From NCBI GenBank assembly GCA_018398575.1, contig JAGTXZ010000022.1, positions 132,501 through 142,500 of the forward strand: a stretch of DNA of 10,000 bases, given 5' to 3'. The translations under genes and the position numbers were made by a program. This DNA is from Ampelomyces quisqualis. Its lineage: Eukaryota; Ascomycota; Dothideomycetes; Pleosporales; Phaeosphaeriaceae. Below are positions 1-7,832 of this stretch, one piece after another (the first letter of the stretch is position 1; every line of letters starts with the position of its first letter). The notes beneath the pieces were generated by a model, which worked only from the letters and a program-made list of their open reading frames with translations, ran no database searches and was not told the DNA's origin.

Positions 1-1214
1 TAAGCTACTTATCTCTATTTTAAACTAGAGAAATATATTTTCTAATATAATATAATCTTAGCTAATAAAGCTAGGTCTAGAAAATATTGTTTTTAACTAT
101 AACTTACCTAATATAACACGTTATTTATAGTATATTATATAAATTCTATATAGAAAATAATATAGACTAAAATCTAGTAATATCTAGTTTTTACAATTAT
201 TATAATATCTAGTAAAAGAAAATTATAATCTAAACTAAGAAGCTTAGTAATATCTTTCTCTAACTAGTGTTATATAAAGTTTACTAGAAACTAATAGAAT
301 CTATTAAAAAGCTACTATATAAGTTTTATACTAAAAGCTACTTATAAGTTTTATACTAGTACTATCTTTATTCTATAGTATATTAGATCTAGCCTAGTTT
401 AAGTTAACTATATAAGAGAAATATAAAAATCTCTAGATCTATACAATTATACAGAAGAAAAACAACTAATAATAGTTTTTTTCTTAGCTTTCAATAAATT
501 GTATAATTTTAAGGTTTAGTAATATTAGATATATATACGCTGTAAAGAATTATTAGTCTTTATTTTCTTCTTTTTCTTATTTTTATTATAAGTTTAAAAG
601 TAGTAAGAGTATACTCTAATATAGTAATAATATATATAACTTTAAAGCCTACTAATATTTGTATTTAATAAGTACTAGAGAATAAGAATATAGTAAAGTA
701 ATATAAATATTCTTAACTAATATAATAGGTACTATGTAAGATAAACTAGAATTTATTATTCTATTTACTAAGACTAATATAAGTTTATTTTTACTAATAG
801 AAAGGTAATATTTTTTATATTATAGCAGTTAGACGTATAAGAGATATTATAACTCTAAAAATATTTCTACTATTTAATAATTTAATTTTTGTAATAGAAA
901 GATTCTAAAATAATAAGAATAGTTTTATAATTTTAGGAAAAAGACTAACACTTTTATATTAAATAAACAAAATTATCTATTTTATACTTTATACTTATAT
1001 AAGTCTCTATATATAAGAGTGATAAGTTATTATAAATATTAGATTAAGATATAGTAAGATATAAGATTACTACTATCTAGAAAAATAAGTTTATAATTTT
1101 TCAATATTTACTTATTACATATTAAGAGTACTATTATAATTAACTAAAGCTACCAAACCTACTATACTCTAAACGTACTAGTAACTTTATACTTACTAGC
1201 TATATTTATATTAA

Positions 1215-1530
1215 ATTCTAGATATAAGCAAAATAAGAATAATTAAAAAGAGGAAAACTATTCAACTAAGGCTTTTTAACTAACTAGGTATTTTAAATTT
1301 ATAAGAGCCTAAAATATAGTAGTAAATTCTATTAGTACCTTAACCTAGCTTTAGCTACTTAAAGTACCTTAAACTTACTAGAAGACTTACTAGTAACTTC
1401 TAACCTACTAGCTACTTTAAGGATATCTAAAAATAGATATTATAAATAAAATAGCTACTAAACTTATATTTTATTCTAGATACAACCTAAAATAGAAATA
1501 ATTAAAAAGACTATTTAACTAAGTAAGTTT
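1215..1530. repeat. Internal IGS direct repeat pair, degenerate in copy 1
   Basis: A block starting ATTCTAGATA at 1215 returns at 1473, 258 bases on, each time followed by an AATAATTAAAA-rich stretch. The equivalent pair in IGS copy 2 is 296 bases apart and contains a 45-base exact match, so this pair is the more eroded version. Such subrepeats are common in fungal IGS. No function is visible. Confidence 0.6.
1330..1425. repeat. CTTACTAGCTACCTTAAA-type minisatellite, eroded copy
   Basis: Short units built on CTTACTAG and CTACCTTAAA recur several times here. The same place in IGS copy 2 (about 9680-9790) has a clearer array with more units. The region lies between the two members of the internal direct repeat. 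The array is imperfect and I cannot give an exact copy number. Confidence 0.55.
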
Positions 1531-1577
1531 AGGTAAATTAAGAGAAAGTACTACTAAATATAGCTAAGCTAACTAGT

Positions 1578-2192
1578 TACCTTTTTAGAATTAATTATAA
1601 AACAATTTTAGAGTAGAAGTATAATATTAGTTCTAACTCCTAAGTTATAGATATTAGATAAAAGACTAGTAACTAGACGTATTCTCTACTTAAGTTTTTA
1701 AAATCTCTAGTTTTAAAGAATTTTTTTTATATTTGTTTACAAATTAAACAAAAATAGTATTATTCTTTGACTTTAAACTAGAGCTATTTATATCTTTATC
1801 TACTTGTTAAGACTAAGTTTCTTTAAAACTATAAATTTTAAGTTTTTATTTATTTCTGTTTGCAATTAAGATATTTAAAATACTATTATTTTTCTAAGAT
1901 TTAAATATGAAAATAAACTAAAACTAATTACTTAACTATTTATCTATAGATAAGCCTATTTATACTAAAGAGTAGATAAGACTTTAGTTATATTAGAATT
2001 TAATATAAATAGATATATATTTAGGTTTTTTTAAAAATCTCTAGTTTAGAAATCTTAGTTTTTATTTTTATTTTTACAAAGACATTACAAGTAGTATATA
2101 TATGTTTACTTCTTCTAAAATATTTAGTTGTAATCTAATATTCTTGAATAATTTTTGTTAAAAATTCTTTAATTTTAACAGTACTATTATTT
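1578..2192. other. IGS stretch seen once in this window, no gene
   Basis: This part of the spacer has no partner in the window because the second copy runs off the right edge at its equivalent of 1577. It is AT-rich with the same CpA/TpG shortage as the rest of the IGS and many T-runs. I see no RNA gene, open frame or clear regulatory site. Confidence 0.6.
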
Positions 2193-2252
2193 TAAACTTA
2201 CTAGCTACTCTAAACTTACTAGCTACTCTAGCTACTCTAAACTTACTAGTTA
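2193..2252. repeat. 18-bp tandem repeat at the IGS / 3' flank border
   Basis: The 18-base unit TAAACTTACTAGCTACTC occurs exactly twice in tandem at 2193-2210 and 2211-2228. It is followed by a partial unit (2229-2237) and a diverging third start (2238-2252). It resembles the minisatellite words at 1330-1425 and 9680-9790, so this motif family is scattered over the IGS. The array ends where the base composition changes toward the 28S gene. Confidence 0.8.
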
Positions 2253-2285
2253 TTACCTACAAGAGATTTGTACCTGCAAGCTCCC

Positions 2286-2438
2286 TAAATAAATAGATAG
2301 ACAGCTATACGCTCTTGCAAGAGCTGCTATAATATGAAGGACTCTCTAAATAAATATGAGCCTATACTTTTTCTTAGATAGGCTGCCAAAATCTCCTAGT
2401 AAAGTAAATAAATAGTAATAGAACACTCTAAATAAATA
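2286..2438. repeat. Four TAAATAAATA boxes downstream of 28S
   Basis: The decamer TAAATAAATA occurs at 2286-2295, 2347-2356, 2405-2414 and 2429-2438. Three of the four are preceded by CTC-containing words (CTCCC, CTCTC, CACTC). The spacings are 61, 58 and 24 bases. In the transcribed sense they read TATTTATTTA. Four copies within 153 bases are more than this local composition would readily give. They may be termination or protein-binding sites, or remains of a short tandem repeat. Confidence 0.6.
2311..2324. other. Perfect 14-bp palindrome GCTCTTGCAAGAGC
   Basis: GCTCTTGCAAGAGC is identical to its reverse complement. It lies about 125 bases beyond the 28S 3' end, between the first two TAAATAAATA boxes. 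It could be a binding site for a dimeric protein or, less well, a hairpin, since a perfect palindrome leaves little loop. It is notable because most of the neighbouring spacer has lost CpA and TpG, yet this site keeps TGCA. Confidence 0.6.
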
Positions 2439-2449
2439 GAGACTTGCAT

Positions 2450-4735
2450 TTGCCGAAATCTTTAAAAGCCTACAAAAAATTATTTAGCAAGGCTCGACTG
2501 GAAACGTAGATTATTCTAGAGCTATCCCCTCTTAGACATGTTCCTAATGTCACGATGATAATTTATTCGGAGGTTAGCAACTTACTACAGGCAACTAAGT
2601 CTCTGCAAAGGATTCAAAATTGTAATAAGCTAGCCCTTTCAATGGAGCTGCAACGCTGATCTGCTTACCAAAGGCCTACCGACTAAATTCTGGCATGGAT
2701 TCTGACTTATTCTTATGCCTGGTCAGACAGCCGCAAAAACCAATTATATTTCCGTAAAGCATTACCATTGGGCAAAATTACTAACCTGTCTCACGACGGT
2801 CTAAGCACGTTCCCTAAGTGGGTGAACAACCAACGCTTACCGAATTTGCTTCATCGAAGGATCAAAAGCAACGTTATGACGCTTAAGCCGTTATCCCTGT
2901 AACTTTTCTGCACCTCAGATTTCTAATTCGATAAATCTGAAAATCAAAATCATTGCCCTTTGCTCTACTGGAGATTTCTGTTCTCCATGAGTCCCCTTAA
3001 TAACAGCCGCCAGCCAAACTCCCCACCTGACAATGCTCAACCCGGATCAGTCTTAAAGTAGAGCCCGCTTCATCAAATAAGTAAAAACGATCTAAGCTCC
3101 AATAGTCTTTTCACAATGTCAAACTAGAGTCAAGCTCAACAGGGTATGATTTGGCCAAGCCCGTTTTGGTAGATAGTAGATAGGCTGGGAATCAATCCAT
3201 TCATGCTCACTATTAGATGATAAGAGAGTCATAAAATCGAATCTCTTCGCTTTGACATTCAGAGCAAAGAAATCATTGCGTCAACACCACTTTCTGGCCA
3301 TCGCAATGCTATGTTTTAATTAGACAGTCAGATTCCCTTGTCCGTAAGTTCTCATACGCCGGACGGCCAAAGCCTAAGAGTAAGAAAGTTGCGGTAGAGG
3401 CTTAAGGCCCAACATACCCAACCCTTAGAGCCAAAGTTATTATTTTGCCGACTTAATCTACATTGTTCTATCAACTAGAGGCTTTTCACTGCTGCGGTTA
3501 TGAGTACGACCTAAAAACTATTTCTTCAAGCGGATTTTCGGCTAGCGCACCAAATTAACTTAGCTACAAAATTTCATGACAGACCGTTAAGAAAAGAGAA
3601 CTATTCTCCGCTTCAATAGAATCTATCCAGGTGCCGGAATAACCGGCTTTAGAGTTAAAACGGAACTACCCTATCGACTTGTCCAACTTGTTCACAGAAC
3701 CTTTCCACTTCAGTCCTCGTTCTCATTTGAGTATTTGCTACTACCACTAAGATCTGCACTAGAGGCCGTTCTTCTAACACGTACTACTGCACTGAGCGCC
3801 ATCCATTGCTGTATTCGGCAGGTGAGTTGTCACACACCCTAGCGGATTCCGACTTCCATGCCACCGTCCTGCTGCTAGATGAACTAACACCTTTGTGGTG
3901 TCTGACTATATTCTGGCACCTAACCCCGTCGGTTCATCATCGCCAGTTCTGCTTACCAAAATGGCCCACTAGTAACGGTACATTCAAGCCACGTTCAAAA
4001 GTAACAAGGACTACATATTTAAAGTTTGAGAATAGGTGATTGTTTCTCTAATCATTGCTACCTCATAAAACTGAATACGTACTGCTATCCTGAGGGAAAC
4101 TTCGGCAGGAACCAGCTACTAGATAGTTCTTAGTCTTTCGCCCCTATGCCCAAATTTGACGATCGATTTGCATTTCACCAGAGTTTCCTCTGCTTCAGCA
4201 TAGTTCACTAAACAGCCATGCTCTTACTCAACCATCCGAAGACAGGATCGGTCGATGTAACCCACCTCCGTCACTTTCATTACGCTCTTGACACCCAAAC
4301 ACTATAGATGTTAGACTAAGACGTTAGACGCCAGCATCCCAGCAGAGCCTCAGTCCAGACTCGTAAAGGCCTCCCCAATATAGAGACCTTTATCCAATCG
4401 CCTAGACTGGCCCTGCTCTGCAGAAGAGTGCTTCTCCATACAGGCAAGTCTGGCTCGCTAACAATTTCACGCTATTTACTGTGCCATCTTCGATCACTAA
4501 TCGGTCTCTATTTAGCTTTAGAAGAAATTTACCTCCCATTTAGACATTTAAACAACTCGACTCGTCGATAAAGGCTAAAACCTTGTGACGTCCTGTTCCA
4601 AGGAACTTGACCGTTCTGCAAATTATATAAGAGACAGATTTCAAATTTGAGCTGTTGCCGCTTCACCGTTACTAAGGCAATATTTCTTCCTCCGCTTATT
4701 GATATGCTTAAGTTCATATCCCTACCTGAATCAAA
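2450..4735 (-). rRNA. 28S (large subunit) rRNA gene, internally deleted / degenerate copy
   Basis: This is the large-subunit rRNA of the 60S ribosome. The 5' end, read on the minus strand, is marked by the antisense of TCAGGTAGG at 4721-4729 and the ITS4 site at about 4688-4707. Other blocks I recognise as Pezizomycotina 28S include 4141-4172 (start of LSU, AAATTTGACGATCGATTTGC), 2787-2810 (CCTGTCTCACGACGGTCTAA) and 2718-2746. The 3' end is placed near 2450 by loose similarity and may be off by 20 bases. The length is about 2286 against about 3350 usual. Dozens of short gaps account for this. They include conserved functional parts: the sarcin-ricin loop (2747-2758), the peptidyl-transferase segment near 2851, the one near 2883-2892, and helix 69 near 3220. 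As written it could not form a working subunit. It is either a pseudogene or a faulty consensus of a good gene. No intron is seen. Confidence 0.9.
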
Positions 4736-4830
4736 CGTCTTACTGCAAGACTGAAGTGCAAGATATGCCAAAACACTATGAGTCCAAAGCAAAGCATAGA
4801 CAACACTCCAACACCAAGCAGAGCTTGAAA
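4736..4830 (-). other. Internal transcribed spacer 2 (ITS2), shortened
   Basis: This spacer separates 5.8S from 28S and is removed during rRNA maturation. Next to the 5.8S end it holds the antisense of CAAGCTCTGCTTGGTGTTGG (about 4810-4829), a familiar start of ITS2 in many Pezizomycotina, especially Dothideomycetes. The remainder is only about 95 nt, compared with roughly 150-200 usual, so the helices typical of ITS2 cannot all form. The GGGTTG expected between this motif and 5.8S is missing. Confidence 0.8.
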
Positions 4831-4930
4831 AATGACGCTCGACAGGCATGCCCATGGAATACTAAAGATTCTAATTCTTCACTACTTATCGCATATCGAT
4901 GCCAGAACCAAGAGATCCGTTGTAAAGTTG
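4831..4930 (-). rRNA. 5.8S rRNA gene, internally deleted
   Basis: 5.8S pairs with 28S in the large subunit. Its two ends are recognisable antisense: AATGACGCTC at 4831-4840 (3' end) and GCCAGAACCAAGAGATCCGT at 4901-4920 (5' part). ACTTATCGCAT of the middle is also kept at 4881-4891. The length is about 100 nt against about 157 usual. The lost parts include the hairpin before the GGCATGCC motif and most of the stretch reading CGATGAAGAACGCAGCGAAA in normal genes. Even the GAACAGG near the 3' end has lost an A. As written it could not fold as 5.8S does. Confidence 0.9.
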
Positions 4931-5079
4931 TAATTATTAAGTTTCAGACACTGATTGAATATTCAAGGGTTTTAATTCGTATTATACTAGGAAACGTAGT
5001 ACGCAAAAGACTTGACTTAGAGGATCATAGTAGCAATACTATTATAACAGAACTCTTAGCAGTAGCAAGCTACTAAATG
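4931..5079 (-). other. Internal transcribed spacer 1 (ITS1)
   Basis: This spacer lies between the 18S 3' end and the 5.8S 5' end. It is about 149 nt and richer in A+T than the flanking rRNA. Near 5.8S it reads TAATTATTAAGTTTCAGAC in the plus orientation. I cannot name a species from it, and if bases are missing here as in the genes, the ITS barcode is not trustworthy. Confidence 0.85.
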
Positions 5080-6395
5080 TAATGATCCTTCCGCAGTTCA
5101 CCAAAACCTTGTTACGACTTTTACTTCCTCTAAATGACCGAGTTTGACGAACTTTCCGGCTACGCCAACCTTCCTGCCAGTCTCACTTTTCAATCGGTAG
5201 TAGCGACGGGCGGTATAATCTGCTGATGATTACTAGGCATTCTAATAATTGCAATGCTCTATCCCCAGCACGACAGAGTTTAACAAGATTGCCCAGACCT
5301 TGGCCAAGGTAAAGAACTAGTTAGATCTAAGGCATCACAGACCTGTTATTGCCTCAAACTTCCATCGGCTTGAGCCGATAGTCCCTCTAAGAAGTATTCT
5401 ATTTAGCATACTCGCTCGTTATCGCAATTAAGCAGACAAATACTCCACCAACTAAGAACGGCTATGCACCACCACCTGAAAAATCAAGAAAGAGCTCTCA
5501 ATCTGTCAATCCTTATTTCATCTGACCTGGTGAGTTTCCGTGTTGAGTCAAATTAAGCCGCATTTTTTCCGTCAAATTTGACCATACTCCCCAGAACCCA
5601 AAAACTTTGATTTCAAAGTCAGAAAAAGAACATCGCCCGATCCCTAGTCGGCATAGTTTACGTTAAGACTACGACGTATCTATCGTCTTCGATCCCTAGT
5701 TCACTGATTAATGAAAACATAGCTTCAGTTTAGTCTAATAACCAAGAATTTCACCTCTGACAATTGAATACTGATGCCCCGACTGTCCCTATTAATCATT
5801 ACGGTCCTAGAAACCAACAAATATCCTATTCTATTATTCCATGCTAACGTATTCGTTAAATTTTTCAAAGTAAAAGAACACGCCCAGTAAAGATGAGGCT
5901 CTCCAGATTACAGTGAACCTGCCAGCCAGACCCAAGTTTCATACGAGCTTTAACTTATTTAATATACGCTATAGAATACCGCGGCTGCTGGCACCAGACT
6001 TGCCCTCCAATTGTTCCTCGTTAAGAGGTTTAAATTGTACTCATTCCAATTACAAGACCCAAAAGAGCTGTATCTTTTATTGTCACTACTCTCCTGTCGA
6101 TTTTAATGTGGTTTTCATAATTAATTACCTGTTGAAACCATGGCCAATACCTAGAAAGATAGGCAGAAATATGATTAACCATGCGATCCGTAGTTATCAT
6201 GAATTCTAATAAATACACCCTCCTGAAGTTGAGGTTTTTAGCATGTATTAGCTCTAGAATTACCACGGTTGTCCAAGTAGTAATACTATCAAATAAACGA
6301 TAACTGATTTAATGCCATTCGCAGTTTCATATAATTGCTTATACTTAGACATGCATGGCTTAATCTTGAGACAAGCATATAGAATCAACCAGGTA
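5080..6395 (-). rRNA. 18S (small subunit) rRNA gene, internally deleted / degenerate copy
   Basis: This is the small-subunit rRNA of the 40S ribosome. The 3' end is the antisense of GGATCATTA at 5080-5088, and the 5' end is the antisense of TACCTGGTTGAT at 6384-6395. Long stretches match fungal 18S, including CCGCGGCTGCTGGCACCAGA (5980-5999, the 530-loop), AATTAAGCAGACAAATACTC near 5427 and ACTATCAAATAAACGATAAC near 6286. The length is about 1316 nt against about 1800. Missing pieces include about 19 nt of the universal 1400-region segment after 5214, CCGTAGG next to the 3' helix 44 strand near 5104, and the AATTCCAGCTCCA that should follow the 530-loop. Microsporidia also have short 18S, but this sequence is clearly Pezizomycotina-like between the gaps. 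No group I intron is present. Confidence 0.92.
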
Positions 6396-7035
6396 ACTAT
6401 CTTAAGTCAAAGAGCCGGAACTCCAAGACAGATTTTATAGTAAGCCGCTACACAATCAAAGCTAATAGCAATGACAGCATAGACCGATAATTGCCCCACT
6501 GAGTTTCCCAAAAGCTGGTCCGCATACGAGACATGGCTGACGTTCCCATCAGAATCCATTTCCGCTACATACAGCCCTCAGAGGAGAAAACCTACACGCT
6601 AAAAGCGGATACACGTGATTGTCCCCAAGATCTGCTGAGTAGATGGCAGAGCCAGCAATCCACAGACCCCACGTAGTGCCCGTCAGAATTTTTATCCCAC
6701 AATATCAATTTTGGCTGCCAACACCCACGAGAGAGGCCTAATCGCAGCTAGTAGCGGCTCACAAGAAAACTACGAGACTTGAAGCAAACGCGTGAGGACC
6801 AGCCGAAGCCCTAAACTGAGCAAGAGCGCTTTTGTTGATCCGCCGAAAATAGCGTATAGTATACTCTTTAGATAGAGTAATAGGATTTTTTCTGCTCCCT
6901 TATGTAACGTAACACCTTGGTTTGATTTTGTGAGCGCTATGTAAAAGGTCTCGGAGGTTGAGCAAATTATGCTTGCGCAACCCGCGCACCGTCACCAAAA
7001 GATAAACCCGTGACGCCGAGTTACACTTGCCTTGG
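6396..7035 (-). other. 5' external transcribed spacer (5' ETS), presumed
   Basis: This stretch of about 640 bases lies upstream of 18S and ends where the sequence abruptly turns into RIP-like AT-rich spacer. Its composition is balanced and CpA and TpG are common, as in the rRNA genes. I see no coding frame and no motif I can name. By position it should be the 5' ETS of the pre-rRNA, perhaps with the start site at its right end. Given the losses in the genes, its true length may be greater. Confidence 0.6.
6840..7035 (-). promoter_or_regulatory. Probable zone of the RNA polymerase I promoter
   Basis: The polymerase I start should lie upstream of 18S, near the right edge of the balanced-composition block. 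An AT-rich island at about 6853-6892 sits inside otherwise mixed sequence. A 6-bp inverted repeat, CGTCAC at 6990-6995 and GTGACG at 7010-7015, and the palindrome TTGCGCAA at 6973-6980 lie further upstream. Fungal polymerase I promoters share no strong consensus, so this is a placement by position only. Confidence 0.25.
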
Positions 7036-7090
7036 TTTTGTATAACAATATATTTAACCAAAAATTATATAATCTAGATTAGAGCTACTT

Positions 7091-7133
7091 ATTTCTTACT
7101 AGTATAAGTTATATTCTAACTATAAAATAATAT
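7091..7133. repeat. 43-bp exact direct repeat, copy 1
   Basis: Identical over 43 bases to 7790-7832, 699 bases away in the same orientation. It begins ATTTCTTACTAGTATAAG. This copy begins about 55 bases from the border with the 5' ETS. An exact match in sequence that otherwise varies by frequent indels suggests a recent duplication or homogenisation. Its function is unknown. Confidence 0.85.
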
Positions 7134-7789
7134 TATACATACAAATAAAGCTACAAATAACTATTTTAGTACTAGAAGAAATATTCTATAATAGAAATAT
7201 TATCTATACTAATAAAGCTACAAATCTTATTCACTAGTATAATCTAAATTATAAAGGTTTATATACCCTAAACTCTAAAGAAAATCTTAATTATAATCTA
7301 TACTAGTCTAGCTACTTTTCTTTGTATTAAAATTATATATATTTATAATATATTATTATTAGATCTATACTAGTAGAGCTGTATATCTTTAAAACTAGTA
7401 TAGTTTTTCTTCTATGTATAATAGTATTACTAGCTTATTTACTATAACAAAAATTCTACTATATAGAACAAGAGATTAGTAGAAACTAAATATAAATTTT
7501 CTTTATAAAGAAATATATAGCTTTGTAAAACAAAACTTCTATTTAATATAACTATAGAAGATTCTTCTTCCTAAGATATAGAAATAAACTTCTTATAAAT
7601 TTTAAAAGTTAGAGCTAAGTATTAGAGCTACAACTAATATTACTACTTACGTTCTTATATCTTTCTAAGCCTACTAATATTCTATATAACTATACTAGAT
7701 AAGAAAACAGAGTTTTAAATAACCTACTAGCTTTCTAGTAGCTCTAAATATAGATAATAATAATCAGACAAGTAACGCTACTACTATCT

Positions 7790-7832
7790 ATTTCTTACTA
7801 GTATAAGTTATATTCTAACTATAAAATAATAT
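7790..7832. repeat. 43-bp exact direct repeat, copy 2
   Basis: Partner of 7091-7133. The sequences diverge on both sides of the match, where this copy continues as AATATATATG and the other as TATACATAC. The pair could mark the ends of an older IGS subrepeat of about 700 bases, but the sequences between the copies do not look like two matching halves. Confidence 0.85.

Larger units (their letters stand above)
1..1577. repeat. Long direct repeat, copy 1 (partner 8240-10000)
   Basis: This segment is repeated in the same orientation at 8240-10000. Matching anchors are 1 with 8240, 824 with 9134, 1215 with 9551, 1473 with 9847 and 1568 with 9991. The offset grows from 8239 to 8423, so copy 1 is about 184 bases shorter than copy 2, the loss being spread over many short gaps. 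A long gap-free match surrounds 817-892 (9127-9202). The repeat is what a tandem rDNA array should show when a window is longer than one unit. Both ends are set by the window edge, not by a biological boundary. Confidence 0.9.
1..2245. other. rDNA intergenic spacer (IGS), promoter-distal part, RIP-like AT-rich sequence
   Basis: This stretch lies beyond the 3' end of the 28S gene and carries no gene I can recognise. It is very AT-rich and dominated by TA, CTA, TAG and CTAG words. A hand count of bases 1-300 gives 4 CpA+TpG against 24 ApC+GpT, far below balance. That is the expected outcome of repeat-induced point mutation, which turns CpA into TpA on both strands of repeated DNA in many ascomycetes. 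No open frame of useful length survives and I see no 5S rRNA gene. Bases 1-1577 recur from 8240 onward, which identifies the stretch as spacer of a tandem unit. A transposon-derived origin for part of it cannot be excluded, but the position between rRNA operons makes IGS the simplest reading. Confidence 0.8.
2246..2449 (-). other. 3' flank of 28S (likely 3' external transcribed spacer and terminator zone)
   Basis: This stretch directly follows the 28S 3' end in the direction of transcription. CpA and TpG words reappear here (for example CTGCAAG near 2274 and CTTGCATTTGC near 2443), unlike the spacer to its left. It contains four TAAATAAATA boxes and a perfect palindrome, listed separately. 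By position it should hold the 3' external transcribed spacer and RNA polymerase I termination signals. That role is inferred, as I recognise no conserved terminator motif. Confidence 0.5.

Noticed and set aside
1..2245. Mitochondrial DNA, because of the extreme AT content
   Set aside because: The shortage is specific to CpA and TpG and the stretch is joined in tandem to nuclear rDNA. No mitochondrial gene is seen.
3806..4039. Open frame of 77 codons on the plus strand
   Set aside because: It lies antisense inside recognisable 28S rRNA and exists by chance. The peptide has no family character.
4529..4855. Open frame of 108 codons on the minus strand
   Set aside because: It runs across the end of 5.8S, ITS2 and the start of 28S, which are rRNA and spacer. 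Several gaps relative to normal rDNA create the frame.
4699..5076. Open frame of 125 codons on the plus strand
   Set aside because: It covers 28S start, ITS2, 5.8S and ITS1 in antisense. No coding signal beyond the absence of stops.
5913..6209. Open frames on both strands at 5913-6209 (plus) and 6030-6266 (minus)
   Set aside because: Both are within conserved 18S rRNA sequence and have no protein-family features.
5080..6395. Microsporidian-type reduced 18S
   Set aside because: The length of about 1316 nt is similar, but the blocks between gaps match ordinary Pezizomycotina 18S and ITS2 is present. The gaps also hit universally conserved sites.
2450..6395. Group I introns or a homing endonuclease gene in the rRNA genes
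   Set aside because: No insertion was seen. Differences from normal rDNA are losses, not gains.
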